From: an uncultured SAR86 cluster bacterium
Lineage (GTDB): Bacteria > Pseudomonadota > Gammaproteobacteria > Magnimaribacterales > D2472
Direction: 5' to 3'
Length of the DNA: 64,000 nucleotides
NCBI GenBank assembly: GCA_902631785.1
Contig: CACOZT010000003.1
Span: 1 to 64,000 of the forward strand
The position numbers and the translations under genes are program-made. Shown here piece after piece: positions 37,838 to 46,200 of the stretch. Below the pieces are notes generated by a model. That model ran no database searches. It worked only from the letters and a program-made list of their open reading frames with translations, and was not told where the DNA came from. Numbering within the stretch: the first letter of the stretch is position 1; the number at the start of each line of letters is the position of its first letter.

Positions 37838-38942
37838 AAACACAAACACGTCTGATTTTGCGAGAGTCAGTGAAATACAATTTTCACGTGGCTCAATTAA
37901 TACACCTGCTTTTATGCCTGTTGGTACTAACGGAACCGTAAAAGGTTTAACTGTAGAAGACTTAAATGAAACAAGCTCAGAAATAATTCTTGGAAACACC
38001 TTTCATTTAATGTTGAGGCCTGGTGATGAATTGATAAGGGATATGGGCGGACTACATAAATTTATTAATTGGGATAAACCAATACTTACAGATTCAGGTG
38101 GATTTCAAGTATGGAGCCTGGGTGATTTAGCCAAAATTTCAGAAGAGGGCGTTAAGTTTAGTTCTCCGTATGACGGTAAAAAAATATTTATGAGACCAGA
38201 GGATTCAATCAAGATCCAGGAAAACCTTGGTTCAGATATTATTATGGTATTCGATGAATGCACTAATTATCCATCAAGTTACGAGGAAGCAAGAAAATCA
38301 ATGGAGCTATCAATGAGATGGGCAAAGAGATGCAAGGAAGCTCATACGTCTAAATCTGCATTGTTTGGGATTGTTCAAGGAGGGATGTATACAGATTTAA
38401 GGCTAGAGTCTTTGAATAAGCTCATAGAGATAGATTTTGATGGTATTGCTCTTGGTGGATTGAGTGTTGGTGAGTCAAAACAAGAAAAAACTGAAATATT
38501 AGAGTTTATGTCTGATAAGTTACCAAAGGATAAACCCAGATATCTTATGGGAGTTGGTTCGCCAGAGGATATAGTTGAAGCTGTAAGGTACGGCATTGAT
38601 ATGTTTGATTGTGTTCTTCCTACAAGAAATGCTAGGAATGGACAGCTATTTACATCTGAGGGCGTAATCAACATCAGAAATGCAGAGTACAAAAACTGTG
38701 ATGAGCCAATTGATAAAAATTCCGATAACAAAGTATCTCAAAATTACAGTAGGGCATATCTTAATCACTTACAAAGAACAAATGAAATGCTGGGATCTAT
38801 GTTAGCTACTTACCATAATATTTCTTATTATCAGTCTTTAATGAAAGATATCAGAACTGCAATAAAAGATAATTTATTCGCGAAGTTCTTAAAAGACTTT
38901 TATAATAAACGGAATTTAGATATGCCCGATGGGCCAATATAG
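37827..38942 (+). CDS. tgt: Queuine tRNA-ribosyltransferase lacking the zinc cysteines
   Basis: Tgt exchanges guanine 34 for preQ1 in GUN tRNAs. Catalytic D89 (LTDSGGFQVWSL) and nucleophile D261 (FDCVLPTRNARNG) are kept, as is GGLSVGE. The zinc site is not: with a constant offset of 3, E. coli C302, C304 and C307 correspond to S299, N301 and S304, and only H330 remains. Surrounding sequence (QNYSRAYLNHLQRTNEMLG) is well conserved, so this is substitution, not misalignment. Length is 371 residues. Confidence 0.95.
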   Translation: MKFKNTNTSDFARVSEIQFSRGSINTPAFMPVGTNGTVKGLTVEDLNETSSEIILGNTFHLMLRPGDELIRDMGGLHKFINWDKPILTDSGGFQVWSLGDLAKISEEGVKFSSPYDGKKIFMRPEDSIKIQENLGSDIIMVFDECTNYPSSYEEARKSMELSMRWAKRCKEAHTSKSALFGIVQGGMYTDLRLESLNKLIEIDFDGIALGGLSVGESKQEKTEILEFMSDKLPKDKPRYLMGVGSPEDIVEAVRYGIDMFDCVLPTRNARNGQLFTSEGVINIRNAEYKNCDEPIDKNSDNKVSQNYSRAYLNHLQRTNEMLGSMLATYHNISYYQSLMKDIRTAIKDNLFAKFLKDFYNKRNLDMPDGPI

Positions 38943-38950
38943 GATAAATT

Positions 38951-39247
38951 ATGGAAGGAGCAGCACCATCACTTTTTTCACCACTAATTTTTTTAGGGTT
39001 TTTATTATTATTCATGTACATAGTAATAATCAGACCACAAAATAAAAGAAATAAAGAAATCAATGAAATGTTATCCAAACTCGAAATTGGTTCGGAAGTA
39101 ATTGCTGCAAGTGGAATTATAGGCAAGGTCAAAGCCATAAAAGGTGAGTATATATCTCTCGAAGTAAGTGAAAATGTTGTTTTTAAACTGCAAAGATCAG
39201 CAATTGCAAATATCTTGCCAAAAGGCACCATAGAATCAATTAAGTAG
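38951..39247 (+). CDS. yajC: Preprotein translocase subunit YajC
   Basis: A small SecDF partner of 98 residues. One transmembrane helix (about 10-28) is followed by the signature IIRPQNKRNKEINEML and a small soluble domain (GSEVIAASGIIGKVKAI). It stands between tgt and secD, the usual order tgt-yajC-secD-secF. Confidence 0.95.
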   Translation: MEGAAPSLFSPLIFLGFLLLFMYIVIIRPQNKRNKEINEMLSKLEIGSEVIAASGIIGKVKAIKGEYISLEVSENVVFKLQRSAIANILPKGTIESIK

Positions 39248-39251
39248 TTAA

Positions 39252-41108
39252 GTGAATAAATTCTCTATATATCAATATTTGCTAATTTTAGTCGTATTGA
39301 TAGTTGGATCGCTTTACGCACTCCCAAATTTATATCCCACACAACCTTCTATTCAAGTCGCTTATACAGATTCAGGCAGATCAGCTGACCAATCATTATT
39401 GAATGATCTTGAAAGCATCCTAGAAGAATCTCAAACTGATTATGAAGAGATGTTTTTGAGAGAAAATAAAATTGTTATTAAGTTCAAAGATGTTGATACA
39501 CAACTAAGTTCCAAAACGATATTACAAAATGCTTTATTGGATAAAGTAATTATTGCTTTGTTTTTAGAGCCAGCAACTCCTCAATGGTTAAAAGATCTTG
39601 GAGCTAATCCTGTAAAACTCGGTCTTGATTTATCTGGCGGAGTACACTTCTTATTAGAAGTAGATATTGATACAGCTCAGCAAGGAAGACTTGAATTACT
39701 TCTAGATACCTACAGAAAGACTTTTAAAGAAGAAAGGATAAAGTTTGATGAATCTTCAATTAAGGATTTAAAACTTCACTTTAAATTTAATGATAACCAA
39801 AGTTACAACAAAGCTTTGAAGAAGTTCAGAGACGACAGTCCTGTAATTAACGGCGTTCAATATATCATTACCGAAAGACCAAGCACAGATGTTCTTATGC
39901 TTGAGTATTCCGATATAGCTTTAAGAGAAATCAGGGATTATGCGGTTGGACAAAACTTAATCACTTTAAGAAATAGGGTTAACGAGTTAGGTGTATCCGA
40001 ACCAATAGTTCAAAGACAGGGTGGCAATAGAATTGTTGTTCAATTACCAGGAGTTCAGGATCCAACTGCAGCCAAAAAAATAATAGGTAAAACTGCGAAT
40101 CTTGAATTTAGAATGGAAGCAAATGCGAGAACTTCTCCTTTAAGGAAAGAGGAGTTCAGTTTTAAGGAAAACGAATTCCAGACAGCTTTTTTGGAAAGAT
40201 CAGTTATTGTTGCTGGTGACAGAGTTACTAATGCAAATACAGGATTTGATGAAAGTGGATTTGCACAAGTAAATATTACCCTTGATATGGAAGGTGGTCG
40301 TGCAATGCAGAAAGCAACCTCTGGAAATATTGGAAGACGTTTAGGTGTTTTATTTGTTGAACAAAAAACTAAATCTGAGTTGATAACAAATGATCAAGGC
40401 GAATCTGTTATTGAGCAAACTTCCTATATTGAAAAAAATATAATAAGTCTTGCAACTGTTCAAGCTGTATTAGGAACAAGCTTTAGAATTACTGGTGTAG
40501 GATCACCAGCTGAGGCGAGTGAACTAGCTTTATTACTCAGAGCAGGTGCACTTGCAGCTCCGATGAAATTTGTCGAGGAAAGGACTGTTGGGCCTAGCCT
40601 GGGAAAAGAAAATATCGAACTTGGAATGAAATCAATTGTGATTGGCTTTGCATTAGTAGTACTTTTTATGATTTTTTATTACAGAGTTTTTGGCATCGCA
40701 GCAAATATTTCATTAATTCTTAACTTGGTTTTAATTACAGGAATAATGTCTCTCTTAGGAGCCTCTTTAACTTTACCGGGTATGGCAGGTATTGTTTTGA
40801 CTGTTGGTATGGCAGTGGACGCAAACGTGTTGATATTCTCTCGTATTAGAGAAGAACTTAAAGAAAAAGATCCTCAGTCAGCTATAAGAGATGGTTTTTC
40901 AAGAGCTTTTGTTACTATTTTTGATGCTAATGTAACTACGTTAATCACTGCATTAATTCTATACATTATTGGAACAGGTCCTGTAAAAGGCTTCGCAATT
41001 ACTTTGTCTATTGGAATTGTTACTTCTATGTTTACAGCAATTATGTGTACAAGAGCTATGGTTAACCTTGTTTACGGCAATAAAAATATTCAGGAATTAA
41101 AAATATAA
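39252..41108 (+). CDS. secD: Protein translocase subunit SecD
   Basis: With SecF it uses the proton gradient to pull exported proteins through SecYEG. It starts with GTG at 39252, 4 bp after yajC. One N-terminal helix precedes a large periplasmic part (KLGLDLSGGVHFLLEV, about 124-139), and five helices lie near the C terminus with GMAVDANVLIFSRIREEL. The 618 residues match E. coli. The stop overlaps the secF start by 1 bp. Confidence 0.96.
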   Translation: MNKFSIYQYLLILVVLIVGSLYALPNLYPTQPSIQVAYTDSGRSADQSLLNDLESILEESQTDYEEMFLRENKIVIKFKDVDTQLSSKTILQNALLDKVIIALFLEPATPQWLKDLGANPVKLGLDLSGGVHFLLEVDIDTAQQGRLELLLDTYRKTFKEERIKFDESSIKDLKLHFKFNDNQSYNKALKKFRDDSPVINGVQYIITERPSTDVLMLEYSDIALREIRDYAVGQNLITLRNRVNELGVSEPIVQRQGGNRIVVQLPGVQDPTAAKKIIGKTANLEFRMEANARTSPLRKEEFSFKENEFQTAFLERSVIVAGDRVTNANTGFDESGFAQVNITLDMEGGRAMQKATSGNIGRRLGVLFVEQKTKSELITNDQGESVIEQTSYIEKNIISLATVQAVLGTSFRITGVGSPAEASELALLLRAGALAAPMKFVEERTVGPSLGKENIELGMKSIVIGFALVVLFMIFYYRVFGIAANISLILNLVLITGIMSLLGASLTLPGMAGIVLTVGMAVDANVLIFSRIREELKEKDPQSAIRDGFSRAFVTIFDANVTTLITALILYIIGTGPVKGFAITLSIGIVTSMFTAIMCTRAMVNLVYGNKNIQELKI

Positions 41109-42022
41109 TGGATATTAGATTTAAATTTATGAAGTTTAGGAAAATAGCAGGCGTTATTTCTATAACTCTATTTCTTATATCTTGCATATCATTAGGTTTA
41201 AGAGGCTTAAGTCTTGGTCTTGATTTCAGTGGAGGAACTTTGATTGAAGTATCTTATGAGTCTCCAATTTCTCTTGAATCAATAAGAAATGATCTTGAAG
41301 AAAATGGATATCCTGACTCTCAGGTTGTAAATTTTGGTACCAATTTGGATGTTTTGATTAAAGTTGCAGATCAAGGTGGGAATAGCTCCATAGGTGAAAG
41401 CATATTTAATATTTTAAGTAACCAAGAAATTCCAATTGAATTAAAAAGAGTAGAGTTTGTGGGTCCTCAAGTTGGTGATGAGTTAAGAGATCAGGGTGGC
41501 CTGGGAATGATAGTGGCTCTATTTATGATACTGATGTATGTTGCTTTTAGATTTCAATATAAATTTGCACTTGGTGCTGTGACAGCTTTAGCGCATGACG
41601 TAGTCATCATTCTAGGTATATTTTCAATATTCTCATGGGATTTTGATTTAACAGTCCTCGCAGCTTTGCTCGCAGTAATAGGATATTCTCTTAATGACAC
41701 CATAGTTGTATCAGACAGAATTAGAGAAAATTTCAGAACCGAAAGAGTTTTGGAACCTATGGACATGATTGATTTATCGCTTAACCAAATGCTTGGAAGA
41801 ACCCTTGTAACATCATTTACTACATTACTTGTATTGTTTGCTTTGTTTATTTTTGGAGGAGAACTAATAAGAGGCTTCAGTCTGGCTCTTATAATTGGGG
41901 TCGTGATAGGTACTTATTCCTCGATATATGTTGTTGCAAATATGTTAATGTCTCTGACACTAACTCAAGATGATTTAGCAATTCCAGAACCTGAAGGCGC
42001 AGACTTTGATGGAATGCCTTAA
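41108..42022 (+). CDS. secF: Protein translocase subunit SecF
   Basis: 304 residues with six predicted helices and the motifs LGLDFSGGTLIEV (about 36-48) and GYSLNDTIVVSDRIREN. It overlaps secD by one base and runs 4 bp into the convergent suhB-like gene. Confidence 0.96.
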   Translation: MDIRFKFMKFRKIAGVISITLFLISCISLGLRGLSLGLDFSGGTLIEVSYESPISLESIRNDLEENGYPDSQVVNFGTNLDVLIKVADQGGNSSIGESIFNILSNQEIPIELKRVEFVGPQVGDELRDQGGLGMIVALFMILMYVAFRFQYKFALGAVTALAHDVVIILGIFSIFSWDFDLTVLAALLAVIGYSLNDTIVVSDRIRENFRTERVLEPMDMIDLSLNQMLGRTLVTSFTTLLVLFALFIFGGELIRGFSLALIIGVVIGTYSSIYVVANMLMSLTLTQDDLAIPEPEGADFDGMP

Positions 42023-42807
42023 TTTGTTAAATTTGGCTTTATTGATTTCAGAATAGATTTATAAATTTTTGATGTTGCAGAGATAATATTATTTTCCATA
42101 ATAAACTTTGGATCTCCCTTGAAATTACTAGCCAAAGCACCGCTTTCTTGAGCAATCAAACCTCCTGCGGCAAAATCAATTAGACTTACGTCATAACCCC
42201 AAACACCATCCAATCTTCCCGCACCAACATAAGAGAGATCAAGAGAAAGACATCCGCTTTCACGCATATTTAATTTCTGATTAGCGAGCTCTTTATATGC
42301 TTTATCAAAATTAAATTCATTATTTTTATTGGATTTCTTAAAAGATAGCATCGAATCTTCTAATGTATTTTGTTTGCTTGCTCGAATCTTATTATTATTT
42401 AAGTCAGCACCACCACCTAATGATGCTGAAAATTCTTCTCTTCTTATGGGGTCGATGACCACAGCTGTTATTATTTCACGATCGATCATTGAACATAACG
42501 AAATTGAAAAGTGTGGATATCCATTAATAAAATTTTCAACACCATCAATCGGTTTTAACACCCATGTAACATTTGAGTTATTTTCAATGTGTCCTTTATG
42601 AATACTTAAAAAATTATCTTCGTTTTGAAATTTCATAACCTCATCAAAAACTAATTCTTCTACTCTTTTTTCAATTGCTTTAATGTATCCATCTGGAGTT
42701 CCTTTAGAAGAATCTAAACTGTGTACTTTTTTTACAGCAAATTCTAACTCTGCTGCTCCTTTACGGGCAGCCAAAAGGTTGATATTTAACAAAGCTTGTT
42801 TTGACAT
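42019..42807 (-). CDS. suhB: SuhB-like inositol monophosphatase homologue with lost metal site
   Basis: In E. coli SuhB is both an inositol monophosphatase and an rRNA antitermination factor. The position divergent to trmJ is that of suhB. I use MSKQALLNINLLAARKG as start (42807). The family pattern is clear (PHFSISL, LDLSYVGAGRLDGVWG, DFAAGGLIAQESGA), but the metal ligands are not: the EESG loop reads IHKG (69-72), and the DPLDGTTNF motif reads KPIDGVENF, with Lys85 replacing E. coli D84. D88 and D211 remain. Phosphatase activity is therefore doubtful. Length is 262 residues. Confidence 0.85.
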   Translation of the reverse strand: MSKQALLNINLLAARKGAAELEFAVKKVHSLDSSKGTPDGYIKAIEKRVEELVFDEVMKFQNEDNFLSIHKGHIENNSNVTWVLKPIDGVENFINGYPHFSISLCSMIDREIITAVVIDPIRREEFSASLGGGADLNNNKIRASKQNTLEDSMLSFKKSNKNNEFNFDKAYKELANQKLNMRESGCLSLDLSYVGAGRLDGVWGYDVSLIDFAAGGLIAQESGALASNFKGDPKFIMENNIISATSKIYKSILKSIKPNLTN

Positions 42808-42842
42808 GTCGCTATTGTAATAGAAATGAGGATAATAGTTGT

Positions 42843-43568
42843 ATGACTTTGGAAACAAATTTAATAAACATAGTTTTGGTTGATACCATCCATCCTGGAA
42901 ATATTGGCTCTGTTGCTAGAGCAATGAAGACCATGGGATTGCAAAGATTATCACTTGTTAACCCGAGAGTCTTTCCATCTGGTGAGTCAACTGCACTTGC
43001 TGGTAATGCTACTGATGTCCTTGAAAATGCAACCATTTTTGATTCTATAAAAGATGCTATTAAAGATAGCACCTTTGTCTATGCAACATCTGCAAGAGAT
43101 AGATCTATTCAATGGCCGATTATGAATGCTGAGCAAGCTGCAACTGATATTTGTAATGAAGTTAATTCAAAAAAAGAAGTTTCAATAATTTTTGGAAAAG
43201 AGGATAGGGGTCTTACAAATGAAGAATTGGAACTTGCAAATAAACTTATTGAGATTCCTGCAAATCCTGAATATCCAGTTCTTAATTTGGCAATGTCCGC
43301 TCAAATTATTTGTTATGAAATTTTAAAAGCGTCATCTGATGATAGGAAAAGAGAATGGAGAGATTATCCTGAAGTTAATTCTGATCAATTACAACGATTA
43401 ATTGATCACTTTATAGAAACAGCAGTGGAGATTGATGTTATTGATCCAGATAATCCAAAAAAAATTATCTCGCGAATCAAAAGGATGTTTACAAGACTTC
43501 AGCCTGATGAGATGGAAGCAAGTTTTATGAGGGGATTTCTTTCAGGAATAAAGAAAAAATTAAAATAA
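42843..43568 (+). CDS. trmJ: tRNA (cytidine/uridine-2'-O-)-methyltransferase TrmJ
   Basis: It 2'-O-methylates position 32 of several tRNAs. A SPOUT-fold protein: VDTIHPGNIGSVARAMKTMG (about 14-33), the motif IIFGKEDRGLTNEEL and the knot segment LNLAMSAQIICYEIL. The start METN-like ATG at 42843 lies 35 bp from the divergent suhB-like start; a longer frame from 42801 is unlikely. The 241 residues are standard. Confidence 0.93.
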   Translation: MTLETNLINIVLVDTIHPGNIGSVARAMKTMGLQRLSLVNPRVFPSGESTALAGNATDVLENATIFDSIKDAIKDSTFVYATSARDRSIQWPIMNAEQAATDICNEVNSKKEVSIIFGKEDRGLTNEELELANKLIEIPANPEYPVLNLAMSAQIICYEILKASSDDRKREWRDYPEVNSDQLQRLIDHFIETAVEIDVIDPDNPKKIISRIKRMFTRLQPDEMEASFMRGFLSGIKKKLK

Positions 43569-43575
43569 TTTTGGT

Positions 43576-43603
43576 TTGATAATCTTATTCGATTCCATAT
43601 AAT
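43576..43603 (+). promoter_or_regulatory. Promoter of tRNA-Glu
   Basis: TTGATA (43576-43581), 16 bp spacer, TATAAT (43598-43603). Transcription would start near 43610, 8 bp before the mature tRNA. Confidence 0.7.
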
Positions 43604-43617
43604 ACACTTTTTATCCT

Positions 43618-43693
<76 letters not shown>

Positions 43694-43703
43694 ATTTACT
43701 ATA

Positions 43704-43727
43704 AAGCCCACAATAGTGGGCTTTTTT
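43704..43727 (+). terminator. Terminator of tRNA-Glu
   Basis: Stem AAGCCCA / TGGGCTT with a six-base loop followed by a run of T, starting 11 bp behind the tRNA. Confidence 0.85.
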
Positions 43728-43736
43728 ATGGGTGTT

Positions 43737-43813
43737 GTGTCCACGGTGTGTCCATGTGTATTTCTTTTAGTTAAAGGATTTATAAAATCTTAAAGTGTCC
43801 ATCAATGTGTCCA
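43737..43813. repeat. Four GTGTCCA direct repeats behind tRNA-Glu
   Basis: GTGTCCA occurs at 43737, 43748, 43795 and 43807, as two pairs with 11 and 12 bp periods, in a 140 bp gene-free stretch directly behind the tRNA terminator. Paired short repeats beside a tRNA 3' end resemble arm sites of tyrosine integrases. No integrase gene and no second copy of the tRNA end was seen in the window. Confidence 0.55.
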
Positions 43814-43871
43814 TGCACTATTAATTTGTGTTTACGTTTATTTCGATAAAATGTTATGGCATTATTGATGT

Positions 43872-44120
43872 ATGAAATACTTAATTACGTTTTGCATACT
43901 AATATCAACTAATATATTTGCTTTAACCATAGAAGAAAGAATTGATAGAGCTCATGAGGAATATGCCAAAAGACATCTTGGCTATAAAAGCTCATGGCTA
44001 CCAAGGGTTGGGGAAACAAGGGGTGATGATTATAGGAACTGTGTCCAACAAAAGTACTATAGAAATGAAGATTCTTACGATTTTTGTGCATGGCATGCAG
44101 GGATTGGTCAGTATCAATAA
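43872..44120 (+). CDS. Small secreted protein, unknown
   Basis: 82 residues with a signal peptide (MKYLITFCILISTNIFA). The mature part is charged and contains two Cys (NCVQQKYYRN, DFCAWHAG). No family recognised. It begins the cluster of small exported proteins behind tRNA-Glu. Confidence 0.55.
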   Translation: MKYLITFCILISTNIFALTIEERIDRAHEEYAKRHLGYKSSWLPRVGETRGDDYRNCVQQKYYRNEDSYDFCAWHAGIGQYQ

Positions 44121-44125
44121 TACAA

Positions 44126-44509
44126 ATGAAAAAATACATAGGGCTTTCACTAATACTTGGAATTTCAAACTCATTACATTCTGAAGTTACATACAACTAT
44201 AATAATCCTGAACATAAGCTTGATAATTATTGTGTAGGAGTTGTGAGTTTTGCTAGAGACCTTTTTTATAATGATGTTGAAATAATCGATGGGAAAGTTT
44301 GGATGTATTCTGTAGAGCCAACAGCAGATGTCCAAAAAGTTAGACTTGCTCTTACAGACTTATCAAATAAATTAATTTTAAAGTATGAATACAGTAAACA
44401 ATTCAATACTCATTATCGAACTCAAGCAATACTTGTTAAGGAAAGAGCAATCGAAGAAGGCGGAGAATATCTTAAGAAAGAGTTAGAAATGTGCAAAGAA
44501 AGAGTCTGA
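44126..44509 (+). CDS. Small secreted protein, unknown
   Basis: 127 residues from ATG 44126, which gives a signal peptide (MKKYIGLSLILGISNSLHS). The longer frame from 44084 overlaps the preceding gene. The mature part has two Cys (DNYCVG, LEMCKE) and is otherwise featureless. No family recognised. It starts 5 bp after the previous gene. Confidence 0.55.
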   Translation: MKKYIGLSLILGISNSLHSEVTYNYNNPEHKLDNYCVGVVSFARDLFYNDVEIIDGKVWMYSVEPTADVQKVRLALTDLSNKLILKYEYSKQFNTHYRTQAILVKERAIEEGGEYLKKELEMCKERV

Positions 44510-44511
44510 TT

Positions 44512-44913
44512 GTGAAAAAAGTTTTTTCAGTTATGTTTCTTTTAATTGTTAGTTGCTCAAGTGAGAAAGAAACTGTTTTAGAATCATCCTACTCCATGAT
44601 ACTTTCATGTAAATACAATCCATCTGCAATGTATACCGATAAGTTTTATTTTAGTAAAGATATGTCTACTATCAAAAGAACTTCGGACAATAAACAAATT
44701 GAAGATGAAAATTACACCACTGAAAAGATTTCATCTGACGAATATATTATCAAGGGTACTAGAACAGTAATCGATATTAACAATAATGAAACAAAATATC
44801 CTGACTCAAATTTATATGTTTTAAACAAAGAAGGCTCTAAATATTGGGTGATTTATTATTTTGAAGATTACTTCAATGATGCCACTAGACTATGGGTTTG
44901 TAATCAGTCCTAA
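44512..44913 (+). CDS. Small lipoprotein, unknown
   Basis: 133 residues from GTG 44512, two bases behind the previous stop. This start gives a lipoprotein signal (KKVFSVMFLLIVSC). The mature domain is beta-rich with Cys at SCKYN and at the very end (WVCNQS). No family recognised. The three consecutive exported proteins here look like one operon. Confidence 0.55.
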   Translation: MKKVFSVMFLLIVSCSSEKETVLESSYSMILSCKYNPSAMYTDKFYFSKDMSTIKRTSDNKQIEDENYTTEKISSDEYIIKGTRTVIDINNNETKYPDSNLYVLNKEGSKYWVIYYFEDYFNDATRLWVCNQS

Positions 44914-44943
44914 TATGAAAAGACTTATAACATCATTATTTAA

Positions 44944-45366
44944 ATGTTTTTTCTTAAGATACTAGAGAAATTAGGACGAAAAAGAGTTGTATTGGATAGG
45001 GGTCCTTCGCATCCAGAATATCACTTAGCTAAACCATGGACTGAAAGGTATTATTTGTTATTTAGAAAAAGACCAAAATGGTTTCCTTTCAATATACTTA
45101 TTAATCATATTATAGATAATGATCACGGAATTGGACTACATAATCATCCCTGTCCATACATTACAATTATTTTAAGTGGCGGTTACTGGGAGACAAACAT
45201 TAAAAAAGAAAGAAAATGGCGTGGAAAATTTTATATAGGTTTTAGAAGTGCTGATAATTTACACCGAGTTGACTTAGAGCCAGGCATTAAACCAATTACC
45301 ATTTATATTGCTGGTCCATTCGGACTGAGAAAAAAAGGAAGAAGTGAATACGGGACTTGGAAATAA
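44944..45366 (+). CDS. Cupin-like protein
   Basis: 140 residues; an in-frame TAA lies immediately before the ATG, so this start or a later one holds. The centre GIGLHNHPCPYITIILSGGYWE has the His-rich turn of a cupin barrel, with a further His in LHRVDLEPG. It has no signal peptide. It may be a metal-binding protein of unknown role. Confidence 0.6.
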   Translation: MFFLKILEKLGRKRVVLDRGPSHPEYHLAKPWTERYYLLFRKRPKWFPFNILINHIIDNDHGIGLHNHPCPYITIILSGGYWETNIKKERKWRGKFYIGFRSADNLHRVDLEPGIKPITIYIAGPFGLRKKGRSEYGTWK

Positions 45367-45402
45367 TTTTTTTATCAAAAAAAGACTTGGTATTATTGAA
45401 TT

Positions 45403-45498
45403 ATGAAAAATATAAAAAATAGAAATTTAAGAGATTTATTTTATCTATTGATTGGTTTTTCTATTGGTGCGACTTTTGCCATGGCTTTATTGGGTTAG
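45403..45498 (+). CDS. Candidate 31-residue single-pass membrane protein
   Basis: A very short frame, ATG to TAG. A basic N terminus (MKNIKNRNLRD) is followed by one hydrophobic helix with small residues (LLIGFSIGATFAMALLG), a pattern common in real bacterial membrane mini-proteins. There is no clear ribosome site, so the call is weak. Confidence 0.35.
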   Translation: MKNIKNRNLRDLFYLLIGFSIGATFAMALLG

Positions 45499-45563
45499 AG
45501 ACCTATATTTACTAGAAAAATAATCCATTTGATTTTTTAAGTCATTTTAGAATGATTTTCTAT

Positions 45564-45851
45564 CTAAGTTATTAATTTTGGTATCAAACCAATTTGAGCA
45601 AGAATACCTAAAATAATCATTAATATGAAAGCTGCAAGAATTTGTAAATTCTTTTTTTCAACCAGCTCAAAGAGATCTTCTAAAACTTTTCTTATAAAAT
45701 CATCAATACTGCCCATTAGTTGAACGCCTTTTCTTGTCCACTTGTCAGTCTTATCAATTAGCGGAAGAGCAAGTGCAGCAATAATAAGCCACACAACTCC
45801 ATTTAAAATCATGTCAATAATCCAACCTATAGCAACCCAATTAAGTTCCAT
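45564..45851 (-). CDS. Small two-helix membrane protein, unknown
   Basis: 95 residues: one hydrophobic segment at about 8-32 (IDMILNGVVWLIIAALALPLI), a charged amphipathic middle (DDFIRKVLEDLFELVEKKN) and a second segment near 70-90. The family is unknown. It is alone on the minus strand. Confidence 0.55.
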   Translation of the reverse strand: MELNWVAIGWIIDMILNGVVWLIIAALALPLIDKTDKWTRKGVQLMGSIDDFIRKVLEDLFELVEKKNLQILAAFILMIILGILAQIGLIPKLIT

Positions 45852-45954
45852 AAAATTATATTAATGTATAAATGTGCATAAATTAAGTTAAAAGTTTTTT
45901 ACTATTATTGATATATTTAATGTAAGATTGCATTTTCTCACTTAGGATAAATTA

Positions 45955-46200
45955 ATGAATATATATGTCGGAAATATTTCTTGGGGATTAACAGACCAAG
46001 ATCTAGAGAACGTTTTTGCAGAACACGGAACAGTCACTTCTGCAAAAATTATTACAGACAGAGCAACTGGTCGTTCAAGAGGCTTTGGTTTTGTTGAAAT
46101 GAGTGATGGAGCTGAGGCTGCTATCGAAGCATTAAACGGAACTGAAGTTGATGGAAGAGAATTAGTTGTTAATGAATCAAGACCCAAAGATAAAAGCTAA
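45955..46200 (+). CDS. RRM-type RNA-binding protein
   Basis: 81 residues, a single RNA recognition motif: RNP2 is IYVGNI (3-8) and RNP1 is RGFGFVEM (about 42-49). Similar to the small cold-inducible RNA-binding proteins of cyanobacteria and some proteobacteria, but without the Gly-rich tail. It probably binds mRNA, perhaps as a chaperone. It ends in a 4 bp overlap with a convergent gene. Confidence 0.9.
   Translation: MNIYVGNISWGLTDQDLENVFAEHGTVTSAKIITDRATGRSRGFGFVEMSDGAEAAIEALNGTEVDGRELVVNESRPKDKS

Noticed and set aside
42801..42842. N-terminally extended trmJ and, on the other strand, extended suhB (to 42858)
   Set aside because: The two extensions overlap each other; the family-typical starts at 42843 and 42807 leave a normal divergent gap.
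43737..43813. CRISPR array
   Set aside because: The 7 bp repeats have spacers of 4-41 bp and no cas genes are near.
44915..44965. Short frame MKRLITSLFK upstream of the cupin-like gene
   Set aside because: It ends after 16 codons and lies in another frame than the cupin gene.
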